From assembly GCA_039025395.1 (NCBI GenBank), contig JBCCOK010000001.1, positions 62,001 through 126,000 of the forward strand: 64,000 bases of DNA, given 5' to 3'. Below are positions 1 through 8,821 of the stretch, one piece after another. A model generated the notes under the pieces. The model searched no databases and was not told where the DNA came from. It saw only the letters and a list, made by a program, of their open reading frames with translations. Within the stretch, counting starts at the first letter, position 1, and each line of letters begins with the position of its first letter. The translations under genes and the position numbers were made by a program. Source of the DNA: Hoeflea_A sp039025395. GTDB lineage: Bacteria; Pseudomonadota; Alphaproteobacteria; Rhizobiales; Rhizobiaceae.

Positions 1-730
1 GATGGTCTTGCAACGGAATAAATTCGCGTTCTGTGAAAGAGAGGGGATCTGCTGAACGTGGATTGCCGCATCGTTCAACCGTGAACCAGCGACGGCGAGC
101 AAAATGAACAAACCCTCGAAATCATGGGATCGGATGCGGACAACCAAGCGCAGGGTGTGGCGTTCGTTACGATAGACCGGACAAATTCAACTTTTTTTGA
201 GCTTTACGCGTCGCATACCCGAACCTGGATAAATGCGCAGCCAACATTTTTTCGGCCGATGGCTCTACACGAGCATGGTCAATCCGACCAACGCCTCGCG
301 TCGGTTCAAAAAGAGACCAGGAATCCAATTTCCTTATAAGATATTGATTTAAAAACATATTTTATGTCAAAAGGGCAAACAACCGACAAGCCGACCGCTG
401 ACGCTTATCGCAATTTGCATGTTCGCTTTCGAGGTGCTTGCATAGACGTCCCTTGCCGCCGGATCACCTTTTTCGCTTCAAACCAATCCGTTCACTTGAT
501 TGCGTAAAGCGTTCTATTGCCCTTCGCGCATTCTTGTTGGTAATCTCGATTTTAGAGAGAGTCTAAAAAGACGTTTTGTCATTTCCCATCGATGCCGATC
601 AGGCTCGTAGGCAGGGCATAAAGAGTATCCGGCCTGATCGCCATCCGCACCATCTGGAAATGACAGAATAAATTGGCTTGCGCAAATCGGGACGTAGCTT
701 GAGCGCAAGCGGGAGGAATGAAGTCTCCTG
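1..730. other. Upstream region without a convincing gene
   Basis: No reading frame here has a protein-like composition or a good ribosome binding site. The short open frames (around 124-339 and 514-770) overlap one another on both strands and look random. The region is AT-richer than the flanking genes, with T- and A-runs near 190-210 and 345-365. It ends at the MHYT-LytTR regulator gene. The one structured element I see is the palindrome at 551-567, annotated separately. The regulator's promoter probably lies in the 3' half. Confidence 0.5.
551..567. promoter_or_regulatory. Candidate operator TTTAGA-GAGAG-TCTAAA upstream of the cox regulator
   Basis: A perfect 6-bp inverted repeat with a 5-nt spacer lies about 165 bp before the MHYT-LytTR gene. 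The same arms, spacer length and spacer ending (AG) recur at 1997-2011 just before coxM. Two such copies at the two promoter regions of one cluster suggest a shared regulator site. LytTR proteins usually bind direct repeats, so which protein binds is unknown. This is an inference from sequence alone. Confidence 0.45.
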
Positions 731-1891
731 ATGGTGGAAGTGCATTATTCTCCTTTATTGATCGCTGCATCGGTTCTTGTTGCGATCATGGCGGCCTTTA
801 CTTGCCTGAGACTGACAAACGGATTGAGAAGCCAGCCGATTGCACGCAGGAAACTGCGGATTGCACAGGCGTCCATCGCGCTCGGTGGCGGCATCTGGTC
901 GATGCATTTCATCGGAATGCTGGCGGTAAAATTGCCTTTTGTGGTCACTTACGATCCGTTGTTGACGCTCATTTCCGTGCTGATTGCGATCCTCATCACC
1001 GGTTGCGGCTTGCTTCTGCTTCATTTTGGCGAGCGGACAAACCTGCGCATCATGATGTCCGGCGGCCTGACAGGCATCGGGATTGCCTCGATGCACTACA
1101 CCGGAATGGCCGCCATTTCAGCTAATTGCATCGTTACATACCGGCCCATCGGCATCGTGTTGTCGGTGCTGATTGCCATCGCTGCTTCGACCTTCGCGAT
1201 GTGGCTTGCCTATTCCAACCGGTCCGTGGCACGCACCGTCATCGGCGCGATCGTTCTGGGCCTATCCATTTCGGCCATGCACTACGCGGCAATGCTTAAC
1301 ACCTCATTCGCCCAGGCTGCCGACTTTGTCGCTGAGCCAATTCCCATGCTCGACCCGCAAATTCTGGCCATGTCCGTCAGCCTCAGTGCGTTCGTGATAT
1401 GCGGAATGTTTCTGCTCCTCGCGGTACCGATGGAGGACACACCCGCGCAGCAGTCCGCGGCTTCCAATGCGGCGCCAGCGGCCATTGAGGTCAGACCGAA
1501 AACAGCCGCCAAGGCCAAAAACTTTGCACTCAGCCGTGCAGGCAGCATGGCGCCGCCGATCAAAAACAGCATTCCCTACGAGAAGGAAGGCACCGTACGG
1601 TTCTTGAGTGCCGACCGGGTATTGACCATTGAAAGCGACGGACATTACACGAAGCTCAGAACCGATGACGATGCACTGTTTTGCCCATGGTCGCTTTCAA
1701 AGGTCGAAAACAGCCAGCTTGCTGATCTTTTTCTAAAAACGCATCGGCGCTACCTCGTGAATCCGACACATATTAGAGGGCTGAAGAAGGTCGGAGATCA
1801 GCTCTTCTGTTATGTCGGCAAGGCGACCGAACTGGAAGTGCCGGTCAGCCGCTCGCGGGCCAAGGATCTACGGGCTCTCCTCGGCATCTAA
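731..1891 (+). CDS. MHYT-LytTR membrane sensor/transcription regulator (CoxC/CoxH type)
   Basis: This 386-residue protein has an N-terminal integral membrane MHYT sensor domain of about 230 residues. It contains three repeats centred on MHFIG, MHYTG and MHYAA at the ends of membrane helices. A hydrophilic, Ala/Lys-rich linker follows, then a C-terminal LytTR DNA-binding domain from about residue 285. That domain carries SDGHYTKLRTDD and THRRYLVNPTHIRGL. CoxC and CoxH of the Oligotropha carboxidovorans cox cluster share this layout, and MHYT domains are proposed to sense diatomic gases through bound metal. Its position directly before coxMSL argues that it controls CO dehydrogenase expression. 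The ribosome binding site is poorly placed (a GGAGG lies 14 nt upstream of the ATG), so the start could be the GTG one codon later. CoxC and CoxH cannot be told apart without alignment. Confidence 0.85.
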   Translation: MVEVHYSPLLIAASVLVAIMAAFTCLRLTNGLRSQPIARRKLRIAQASIALGGGIWSMHFIGMLAVKLPFVVTYDPLLTLISVLIAILITGCGLLLLHFGERTNLRIMMSGGLTGIGIASMHYTGMAAISANCIVTYRPIGIVLSVLIAIAASTFAMWLAYSNRSVARTVIGAIVLGLSISAMHYAAMLNTSFAQAADFVAEPIPMLDPQILAMSVSLSAFVICGMFLLLAVPMEDTPAQQSAASNAAPAAIEVRPKTAAKAKNFALSRAGSMAPPIKNSIPYEKEGTVRFLSADRVLTIESDGHYTKLRTDDDALFCPWSLSKVENSQLADLFLKTHRRYLVNPTHIRGLKKVGDQLFCYVGKATELEVPVSRSRAKDLRALLGI

Positions 1892-1996
1892 CGCAGCACA
1901 AGCGGCTGCCACTCATGCACCCATAATGCCGTTGATGAAAAAAGCCGCGCATTGGTGAAACGGCCATTGTCTAGCCCTAATTTCTACTTTTAAGAA

Positions 1997-2011
1997 TTAG
2001 AAAAAGTCTAA
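1997..2011. promoter_or_regulatory. Candidate operator TTAGA-AAAAG-TCTAA before coxM
   Basis: This inverted repeat has 5-bp arms and a 5-nt spacer and ends 14 nt before the coxM GTG start, next to the Shine-Dalgarno sequence. It matches the palindrome at 551-567 in both arms and in spacing. A further imperfect palindrome (CTAATTTCT ... AGAATTAG) overlaps it at about 1976-2000. A protein bound here would sit in the 5' leader or at the start of transcription, so it could act as a repressor site or as part of an activator site. Confidence 0.45.
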
Positions 2012-2025
2012 AGTGGAGGAAAATC

Positions 2026-2889
2026 GTGATCCCGGGCTCATTCGATTACCATCGTCCGCGTAGTCTGGACGAAGCGGTAGCTCTTCTCTCCGATCATAGT
2101 GGCGACGCCTTTATTCTGGCTGGCGGACACAGTCTCATTCCGATGATGAAGCTGCGTATGGCCGCGCCGGAGCACCTGATCGACATTCAAGACATTTCCG
2201 AGCTGACAGACATCACTGTATCCGGCGACCGGATCACCATTGGAGCAGCCGTTACGCAATCGAGGCTGATCGACTCGGAAGACCTGGCATCGGCATGCCC
2301 TATTCTGAGAGAAGCGTCGCTGCAGATCGCCGATCCGCAGATCCGTAATGTCGGCACCATTGGCGGCAACGTCGCCAATGGCGATCCCGGCAACGACATG
2401 CCGGCAATCATGCAGCTTCTTGATGCTGAATACGAGCTTCGTGGAAGCGATGGCGTCCGCCATATCAAAGCCCGGGACTTTTATGAGGGCGCCTATTTCA
2501 CCGCCCGCGACGAGGGCGAGATCCTGACTTCGGTCTCCATTCCGGTTCCGGCCGATGACCACGGCTACAGCTATCAGAAACAGAAACGAAAGATTGGCGA
2601 CTACGCCACTGCTGCAGCGGGCGTCGTACTCACTGTTACAGATGGCAATTGCACCAGCGCATCCATCGCGCTGACCAATGTCGCTGATACTCCATTGTGG
2701 GCGGAAGACGCTGCTAACGCGTTGATCGGTACCGACCTTGGTCCCGCGCACATTGCCGCCGCCGTTGATGCCGCGCGAGCCATCACTGATCCGGCAACGG
2801 ACGGGCGCGGACCCGCCGAATATCGCACGCATGTGGCAGGCATCATGGTTCAGCGGGCCATCGAAACGGCGCACGAGCGCGCCGGCTGA
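2026..2889 (+). CDS. coxM: Aerobic CO dehydrogenase medium (FAD) subunit CoxM
   Basis: CoxM is the flavoprotein subunit of the (LMS)2 molybdenum-copper CO dehydrogenase. It passes electrons from the CoxS iron-sulfur clusters to FAD and then to the quinone pool. The 287-residue length fits the family (about 288). It shows the two FAD-binding motifs of the xanthine-dehydrogenase flavoprotein fold: AGGHSLIP near residue 33 and TIGGNVANGDPGND near residue 112. The start is a GTG with a GTGGAGGAAAA ribosome site. The gene is the first of the structural trio, 31 bp ahead of coxS, and the candidate operator at 1997-2011 lies directly upstream. Confidence 0.95.
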   Translation: MIPGSFDYHRPRSLDEAVALLSDHSGDAFILAGGHSLIPMMKLRMAAPEHLIDIQDISELTDITVSGDRITIGAAVTQSRLIDSEDLASACPILREASLQIADPQIRNVGTIGGNVANGDPGNDMPAIMQLLDAEYELRGSDGVRHIKARDFYEGAYFTARDEGEILTSVSIPVPADDHGYSYQKQKRKIGDYATAAAGVVLTVTDGNCTSASIALTNVADTPLWAEDAANALIGTDLGPAHIAAAVDAARAITDPATDGRGPAEYRTHVAGIMVQRAIETAHERAG

Positions 2890-2920
2890 GCGGCATGCCA
2901 ATAAAATTGGGAGGAAAAGA

Positions 2921-3412
2921 ATGTCAAAAACCCACGTCAAAATGACGGTCAACGGCAATGCTGTCGAGGCTCTCGCCGAACCGCGCACCCTGCTCATCCA
3001 TTTCCTGCGCGAAGAACTCAATCTGACCGGCCCGCATATCGGATGTGAAACCAGTCACTGCGGTGCCTGCACGGTCGACATCAACGGCAATTCGGTCAAG
3101 TCCTGCACCGTGTTCGTTGGCCAGGCGCAGGATGCTGACGTGACCACCATTGAAGGCGTTGCCCATGCCGACGGGTCCCTCCATGCCGTACAGGAGGCGT
3201 TTCGCCAGCACCACGGCCTACAATGCGGATTCTGCACCCCCGGCATGATTACCCGTGCGTGGCGGTTGCTGCAGGAAAATCCAAATCCCACAGAAGAAGA
3301 AATCCGTTACGGCATCAGCGGCAATTTGTGCCGCTGTACCGGCTATCAGAACATCGTCAAGGCGATTCAGGCAGCCGCGGAGGAACTTGCCGTCAAGGAG
3401 GCAGCAGAATGA
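2921..3412 (+). CDS. coxS: Aerobic CO dehydrogenase small (2Fe-2S) subunit CoxS
   Basis: This 163-residue subunit carries two [2Fe-2S] clusters and links the molybdenum-copper site of CoxL to the FAD of CoxM. The plant-type cluster motif GCETSHCGAC with a later Cys (KSC) is in the N-terminal half. The alpha-helical cluster motif LQCGFCTPGM with CRCTGYQ is in the C-terminal half. The ATG at 2921 is chosen because it follows TTGGGAGGAAAAGA and gives the family N-terminus MSKTHVKMTVNG. Longer upstream extensions would run into coxM. Its last codon overlaps the coxL start by 4 bp (ATGA), indicating translational coupling. Confidence 0.95.
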   Translation: MSKTHVKMTVNGNAVEALAEPRTLLIHFLREELNLTGPHIGCETSHCGACTVDINGNSVKSCTVFVGQAQDADVTTIEGVAHADGSLHAVQEAFRQHHGLQCGFCTPGMITRAWRLLQENPNPTEEEIRYGISGNLCRCTGYQNIVKAIQAAAEELAVKEAAE

Positions 3413-5832
3413 ACGTCCAGGCACCCGCCACCGACGCCGAGCGCGTAGAGAAACTCCAGGGTCTCGGCTCATCCCGTAAACGGGTCGAAGACGCGCGATT
3501 TACGCAAGGCAAGGGCAATTACGTTGACGACATCAAGCTTCCCGGCATGCTGTTCGGAGATTTCGTTCGCTCTCCCTACGGCCATGCCCGGATCAAATCG
3601 ATCAACAAGGAAGCAGCACTCGCTGTTCCCGGTGTTGTCGCCGTTCTCACGGCTGAAGACCTGAAACCGCTCAACCTGCACTACATGCCGACCCTTGCAG
3701 GCGACGTACAAGCGGTTCTTGCCGACGAGAAAGTACTGTTCCAGGGCCAGGAGGTCGCCTTCGTTGTCGCCAACGACCGTTACATCGCAGCCGATGCGAC
3801 GGAGCTGGTGGATGTCGACTATGAAGAGCTTCCCGTACTGGTCGACGCCTTTAAAGCGATGGACGACGATGCGCCTCTCTTGCGCGAGGACATCAAGGAC
3901 AAGAAGGAAGGTGCGCACGGCCCGCGCAAACACCACAATCACATCTTCCTCTGGGAAGAAGGCGATGAGGAAGGCGCCAACAAGGCCTTGGCAGACGCCG
4001 AGGTGACCGTTGAAGAACTGATCACATATCAGCGTGTCCATCCCTGCCCGCTCGAAACCTGCGGCTGCGTGGCCTCAATGGACAAGATAAACGGCAAGCT
4101 GACCCTTTGGGGCACTTTCCAGGCACCGCACGCGGTTCGCACCGTCGCTTCCTTGATCACCAACATCGCAGAGCACAACATCCGCATCGTCTCGCCCGAT
4201 ATCGGCGGCGGTTTCGGCAACAAGGTTGGTGTTTATCCCGGCTACATCTGTGCCGCAGTCGCCTCGATCGTAACCGGCGTACCGATCAAATGGGTCGAGG
4301 ACCGTATCGAAAACCTCACTTCGACCGCATTTGCCCGCGACTATCATATGACCGGCAAGCTGGCGGCGACCAAAGACGGCAAGATTACCGGCCTGCATTG
4401 TCATGTGCTCGCTGACCACGGCGCGTTCGATGCCTGCGCTGATCCGACCAAATTCCCTGCCGGCTTCTTTCACATCTGCACCGGCTCCTATGACATCCCG
4501 GTCGCCTATGTCGGCGTCGACGGCGTCTATACCAACAAAGCGCCAGGCGGTGTCGCCTATCGCTGCTCGTTTCGCGTCACCGAAGCCGCCTATCTGATCG
4601 AACGCATGGTCGACGTCCTCGCACGCAAACTCGACATGGATCCAGCCGAAATACGGATGAAGAACTTCATCCGGAAGGAGCAGTTTCCCTACAATTCGGC
4701 ACTGGGCTGGGAATATGACAGCGGCGACTATCACACCGCCATGGACAAGGCGATGAAAAGCGTCGGCTACGAGCAACTGCGCGCCGAACAGGCGGAAAAG
4801 CGTGCTGCCTTTGATCGCGGCGAGACCCGCAAGCTGATGGGCATTGGAGTCGCCTTCTTCACCGAAATCGTCGGCGCGGGTCCGGTCAAGAACTGTGATA
4901 TCCTCGGGCTTGGAATGTTCGACAGCTGCGAGATCCGCATCCATCCAACCGGATCTGCGATCGCCCGCATTGGCACCATCAGCCAGGGTCAGGGCCATGC
5001 CACCACATTCGCGCAGATCCTCGCCAGTGAGATCGGAATACCAGCAGAAGATATAACACTGGAAGAAGGCGACACCGACACCGCACCTTACGGCCTTGGC
5101 ACCTATGGTTCACGCTCGACCCCGGTCGCCGGTGCCGCCACGGCGATGGCCGGGCGCAAGATCCGCGCCAAGGCGCAGATGATTGCCGCCTATCTGCTCG
5201 AGGTTCACGAGGACGACCTCGAGTGGGACATCGACAGGTTCCAGATCAAGGGCAACCCGGAAGCCCATAAGACCATGAAGGAAATCGCCTTTGCGTCCTA
5301 CAACCAGGCGATCCCGGGTCTTGAACCCGGATTGGAGGCGGTCTCCTACTACGATCCGCCAAACATGACCTATCCGTTCGGCGCCTATATCTGCGTGGTT
5401 GACGTTGATGTCGATACGGGCGTGTCGGAGGTGCGCAGCTTCTACGCGCTTGACGATTGCGGCACCCGCATCAATCCGATGATCATCGAAGGACAGGTCC
5501 ATGGCGGGCTGACGGAAGCCCTTGCCATCGCCATGGGTCAGGATCTTTCCTATGACGAGATCGGCAACGTCAAGGGCGGCAGCCTGATGGACTTCTTCCT
5601 GCCCACCGCGGTCGAGACCCCGAACTGGCTTACCGATCACACAACGACACCGAGCCCGCATCACCCGATCGGTGCCAAGGGAGTCGGCGAAAGCCCCAAT
5701 GTCGGCGGCGTACCGGCCCTGTCGAACGCCATTAACGACGCCTTTGCGCACAAGGGGTTGACGCATACCCAAATGCCGCACGACCACTGGCGCGTATGGA
5801 CGACGGCACGCGACCTCGGTCTTACCGGCTGA
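3409..5832 (+). CDS. coxL: Form I CO dehydrogenase large (Mo-Cu catalytic) subunit CoxL
   Basis: CoxL binds the molybdopterin cytosine dinucleotide cofactor and the Mo-S-Cu centre that oxidises CO to CO2. The form I active-site loop AYRCSFR is present with its copper-binding Cys at residue 386, two residues off the Oligotropha Cys388 numbering. Form II enzymes carry AYRGAGR instead. The catalytic Glu of GAKGVGES is residue 761, offset by the same two residues (Glu763). At 807 aa it has the usual length (about 809). The frame is open further upstream to 3223 inside coxS, but the ATG at 3409, overlapping the coxS stop by 4 bp, gives the correct N-terminus MNVQAPATDAERV. The gene is followed directly by a strong terminator-like hairpin. 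Confidence 0.97.
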   Translation: MNVQAPATDAERVEKLQGLGSSRKRVEDARFTQGKGNYVDDIKLPGMLFGDFVRSPYGHARIKSINKEAALAVPGVVAVLTAEDLKPLNLHYMPTLAGDVQAVLADEKVLFQGQEVAFVVANDRYIAADATELVDVDYEELPVLVDAFKAMDDDAPLLREDIKDKKEGAHGPRKHHNHIFLWEEGDEEGANKALADAEVTVEELITYQRVHPCPLETCGCVASMDKINGKLTLWGTFQAPHAVRTVASLITNIAEHNIRIVSPDIGGGFGNKVGVYPGYICAAVASIVTGVPIKWVEDRIENLTSTAFARDYHMTGKLAATKDGKITGLHCHVLADHGAFDACADPTKFPAGFFHICTGSYDIPVAYVGVDGVYTNKAPGGVAYRCSFRVTEAAYLIERMVDVLARKLDMDPAEIRMKNFIRKEQFPYNSALGWEYDSGDYHTAMDKAMKSVGYEQLRAEQAEKRAAFDRGETRKLMGIGVAFFTEIVGAGPVKNCDILGLGMFDSCEIRIHPTGSAIARIGTISQGQGHATTFAQILASEIGIPAEDITLEEGDTDTAPYGLGTYGSRSTPVAGAATAMAGRKIRAKAQMIAAYLLEVHEDDLEWDIDRFQIKGNPEAHKTMKEIAFASYNQAIPGLEPGLEAVSYYDPPNMTYPFGAYICVVDVDVDTGVSEVRSFYALDDCGTRINPMIIEGQVHGGLTEALAIAMGQDLSYDEIGNVKGGSLMDFFLPTAVETPNWLTDHTTTPSPHHPIGAKGVGESPNVGGVPALSNAINDAFAHKGLTHTQMPHDHWRVWTTARDLGLTG

Positions 5833-5839
5833 TCGGGAA

Positions 5840-5882
5840 CTGCACTGCCGCATGGATTTGCGGCAGTGCAGCAACGTTTTTT
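5840..5882 (+). terminator. Hairpin with T-run between coxL and coxD
   Basis: A perfect 13-bp stem (CTGCACTGCCGCA at 5840-5852 and its complement at 5859-5871) closes a 6-nt loop. After CAACG comes a run of six T residues at 5877-5882. This is a classic intrinsic terminator shape. It sits inside the cox cluster, 8 bp after the coxL stop and 17 bp before the coxD start. It probably lets only a fraction of transcripts enter the assembly genes, or protects the 3' end of a coxMSL message. Confidence 0.8.
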
Positions 5883-5898
5883 GCTTAAAGTATGTTGC

Positions 5899-6777
5899 AT
5901 GACGACAGAACACGATATCGCAGCCAAACTTGCCGCTGTCGGCTATGTCGCCGATGATGCTTTGGCAACCGCCCTGCAGCTGACCCTGACGCTGCAGCGT
6001 CCGTTATTGCTCGAGGGTGAAGCTGGTGTCGGCAAGACGGAGACGGCGAAGGCGTTGGCTGTTGCACTGGATACCCGGCTGATCCGTCTGCAATGTTATG
6101 AAGGGCTTGATGCCACTACCACAATCTATGAGTGGAACTACCAGAAACAACTCCTTGCGATCCGTGCGCGCGAACATGACGATCTTTCCGCCGAGACCAT
6201 AGAGAAACAGATCTTCTCCGAGGACTTTCTGCTGCGCAGACCGCTGCTGGAGGCGATCAGCCAGGAAAAAAGCCCTGTTTTGCTGATCGACGAAATCGAC
6301 CGGGCGGACGAAGAGTTCGAAGCCTATCTTCTGGAAATCCTCTCCGACTTCCAGATCACCATACCGGAACTCAAAACGATAAGCGCCACCAGCCGCCCCT
6401 ACGTTATTCTGACATCAAACGGCACGCGTGAACTTTCGGACGCGCTACGCCGCCGCTGTCTCTACTCCTATGTCGAATTTCCCGACCACGCACGCGAGCT
6501 TGCTATCCTGAAAGCAAGGCAGCCGGATATCGAAGATCGTCTGGCTGCCTCGGTCATCGGCTTCGTGCAGGCGCTGCGCAAAGAAGATTTGGAAAAAAAG
6601 CCCGGAATTGCAGAAACGTTGGACTGGGCGGCCGCCCTGTGCGGTCTCGGCATTAGATCCCTGGAGGAAGACCCCGACCGGCTGACCGCCACGATGATCT
6701 GCTTGCTGAAAACGGAATCAGACCTTAAATCCGTGCCCCGCGAGGTGGTCTCGAGGCTCGCTGGAAAGGCTGCATGA
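5899..6777 (+). CDS. coxD: CoxD, MoxR-type AAA+ ATPase for CODH active-site maturation
   Basis: CoxD is an AAA+ ATPase of the MoxR class. In Oligotropha it is needed to build the Mo-S-Cu centre of CoxL after the apo-enzyme has folded. The 292-residue product has Walker A GEAGVGKT at residues 40-47, Walker B LLIDEIDRAD, and sensor motif VILTSNGTRELSDALRRRC. The ATG at 5899 fits the family length (295). An in-frame ATG at 5866 lies inside the terminator T-run region and is rejected. The stop overlaps the coxE start by 4 bp. The partner CoxE carries a VWA domain, the usual MoxR-VWA chaperone arrangement. Confidence 0.93.
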   Translation: MTTEHDIAAKLAAVGYVADDALATALQLTLTLQRPLLLEGEAGVGKTETAKALAVALDTRLIRLQCYEGLDATTTIYEWNYQKQLLAIRAREHDDLSAETIEKQIFSEDFLLRRPLLEAISQEKSPVLLIDEIDRADEEFEAYLLEILSDFQITIPELKTISATSRPYVILTSNGTRELSDALRRRCLYSYVEFPDHARELAILKARQPDIEDRLAASVIGFVQALRKEDLEKKPGIAETLDWAAALCGLGIRSLEEDPDRLTATMICLLKTESDLKSVPREVVSRLAGKAA

Positions 6778-7970
6778 TGCCGACCGCCGCCGCCAATGCT
6801 GAAAATATGCACCTGACGAACCGCATCGTCGGATTCATTGATCACCTGCGTTTCAACGGCTTTACGGTCGGCACGGAGGAAAGCGGACGCATCGCCGATT
6901 TCATTGCTGGCCATCAGGTGCCAGCCCTCGGGAAAATCCGGCAGCAACTTAAGATTCTGCTCGCCTCCCGCAAGGAGGAATGGCTGCGCTTCGATGCGCT
7001 GTTCGAGGCCTATTGGCTGAATTCGGGCCGGCAGAGAAACGACACAAGGCGTACGACGTCGCCCCATGTGAAGAACCCCTTACGCCACTCGCCCATATGG
7101 CGTGATCACCTTTCGGATGAGCAAGGTTCCGCTGATCAAGGCGCACCGCAAATCGAAACGCACAAGGACGAAGACGGGTCTGGAGAAGCATCAGGCCGCC
7201 TTGTCGCCGCCCGCCACACAGTCGACCGAAAAACCGACCTCAAGCACATTGTCGATCCTGATGAGATCAAAGCGGCTGAGGAACTCGCACTGCAGCTTGC
7301 CCGCGCCATGCGCTACAGGCTGTCTCGCCGACTTCGCTCGGCACGAAACGGCCGCCGTCTCGATCTGCGCCGCACCACGCGCCACGCCCTTCAACGAGGC
7401 GGCGAGCCGATCGAGCTCTTTCGCCGTGCGACCCCGGAAAAACCGGTTCATATCGTGGTCTTTCTGGACGTGTCCGGCTCGATGAAGCACTACAGCCGCT
7501 TTTTTCTTCAATTCGTAAAGGGTTTGGTCTGCAGCTGGATTCACTCTGAGGCCTTCGTCTTCCATACCAAGCTGATCCGCGTAACCGACGCTGTGCGAGA
7601 CCGCAATTCAGCCCGCGCCATGACCCGGTTGGCGCTGATGGCGGAGGGCTTTGGAGGCGGCACAAGGCTCGGCGAGAGCCTTGCCGCCTTCAACCGCAAC
7701 TATGCTCGGCGTATCGCCAACTCACGCACCGTCGCCATCATCCTCTCAGACGGCTATGATACCGGCTCGCCAGAGGCGCTTGACTGCGAACTGGCCTCAC
7801 TCAAGAAGCATATCCGCCGACTTGTCTGGCTGAATCCGCTGCTCGGCTGGCGCAACTATGCGCCTGTGACGGCGGCAATGCAGGCCGCCCGCCCGCATAT
7901 CGACCATTTCGCCGCCGCCAACACACTTGAAAGCCTGGCGGCCGTCGAACCGCATCTGGCGCAATTGTAG
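6774..7970 (+). CDS. coxE: CoxE, von Willebrand factor A domain protein
   Basis: This 398-residue protein has an N-terminal helical region of about 200 residues. A C-terminal VWA domain begins near residue 225 with the metal-ion adhesion site DVSGSMKHYS (first Asp at residue 232), plus GGGTRLGES and ILSDGYDTG. VWA-CoxE proteins work with the CoxD MoxR ATPase in maturing the CO dehydrogenase active site. The basic Arg-rich stretch around residues 180-200 (YRLSRRLRSARNGRR) is typical of the family. The gene overlaps coxD by 4 bp, so the two are probably made in step. Confidence 0.92.
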   Translation: MMPTAAANAENMHLTNRIVGFIDHLRFNGFTVGTEESGRIADFIAGHQVPALGKIRQQLKILLASRKEEWLRFDALFEAYWLNSGRQRNDTRRTTSPHVKNPLRHSPIWRDHLSDEQGSADQGAPQIETHKDEDGSGEASGRLVAARHTVDRKTDLKHIVDPDEIKAAEELALQLARAMRYRLSRRLRSARNGRRLDLRRTTRHALQRGGEPIELFRRATPEKPVHIVVFLDVSGSMKHYSRFFLQFVKGLVCSWIHSEAFVFHTKLIRVTDAVRDRNSARAMTRLALMAEGFGGGTRLGESLAAFNRNYARRIANSRTVAIILSDGYDTGSPEALDCELASLKKHIRRLVWLNPLLGWRNYAPVTAAMQAARPHIDHFAAANTLESLAAVEPHLAQL

Positions 7971-7981
7971 CGGGGCATGAA

Positions 7982-8821
7982 GTGAACCTGTCCCAAAGCA
8001 CGCTGGATCTCATTGAAACGCTGCGCGGCAGCGGCGAGAGCTTCTGCGTTGCCACCATTGTACGCACCAAGGACGCGACTTCGGCAAAGCCCGGTGCCAA
8101 GGCCGTCGTCACCAGCGACGGAGAATTGCATGGTTTTTTGGGCGGAAGCTGCGTGACGGGTGCGGTCAGGAAACAGGCATTGAAAGCGCTCGACACGCAG
8201 GAGCCGGAACTGATCCGTATCAAACCAAAAGACCAGGTGGTTGCGCCGGTCGACGCCGATGGAACCAAACTGCACACGTCTTCCTGCCCGAGCGGCGGAA
8301 CGGTCGAAGTGTTTCTCGAGCCCATGAAGGCGACCAGAAGGCTGGTCATACTGGGCGCGTCCCCAATCGCCCGTACCCTTGTCACTCTCGCGCGGGCTAT
8401 TGGCTACCAGACCATTGCCGGTGCCCCGGGCGAAGACAACGCACAAATGCAAGACGCGGATAGCTGTTTCGACAACTTCGCTGAAGCAGCGAGCCAAGCC
8501 GGGCATGGCGATGCGCTGATCCTGTCGACGCAGGGCCGCCGGGACCGCGAGGCCCTTCGGGCCGCACTCGCTTCCAATGCGGGCTATATCGGCATGGTGG
8601 CAAGCCGGCGGAAATTCAAGGTTTTGGCCGACGAACTGGAGACGGAGCCGCTCTTGAAAGACCGTCTCGCCGACGTTCATGCGCCGGCTGGACTGGATAT
8701 CAAGGCGGTCGAGCCAGAGGAGATTGCTCTTTCGATCATAGGCCAGATCGTCGCTCTGCGGCGCGCCGGCCAGATCGACGGCGATCTTGACAACCCGACA
8801 GTGAAGACAGCAGACGCATGA
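7982..8821 (+). CDS. coxF: CoxF, XdhC-type molybdenum cofactor insertion/sulfuration protein
   Basis: The 279-residue product has an N-terminal XdhC-CoxI domain (SGESFCVATIVRTKDATSAKPGAKAVV and LGGSCVTGAVRKQAL). A C-terminal Rossmann-like domain starts near LVILGASPIARTL and includes GYIGMVASRRKFKVL. Family members bind and modify Mo cofactor before its insertion into xanthine-dehydrogenase-type enzymes. The start is the GTG at 7982, because the ATG five bases earlier meets a stop at its third codon. It overlaps the next gene by 4 bp. The symbol follows gene order (D-E-F). CoxI is a relative with a similar domain, so the exact name is less certain than the function. Confidence 0.85.
   Translation: MNLSQSTLDLIETLRGSGESFCVATIVRTKDATSAKPGAKAVVTSDGELHGFLGGSCVTGAVRKQALKALDTQEPELIRIKPKDQVVAPVDADGTKLHTSSCPSGGTVEVFLEPMKATRRLVILGASPIARTLVTLARAIGYQTIAGAPGEDNAQMQDADSCFDNFAEAASQAGHGDALILSTQGRRDREALRAALASNAGYIGMVASRRKFKVLADELETEPLLKDRLADVHAPAGLDIKAVEPEEIALSIIGQIVALRRAGQIDGDLDNPTVKTADA

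Noticed and set aside
3223..3408. Upstream extension of coxL into coxS
   Set aside because: The extra residues are an out-of-frame reading of coxS; the ATGA overlap at 3409 gives the family N-terminus and length.
2038..5913. Long open frames opposite the cox genes (327, 307 and 267 codons)
   Set aside because: They are antisense to strongly recognised coxM/coxL sequence, have no ribosome sites and read as low-complexity shadow protein caused by high GC.
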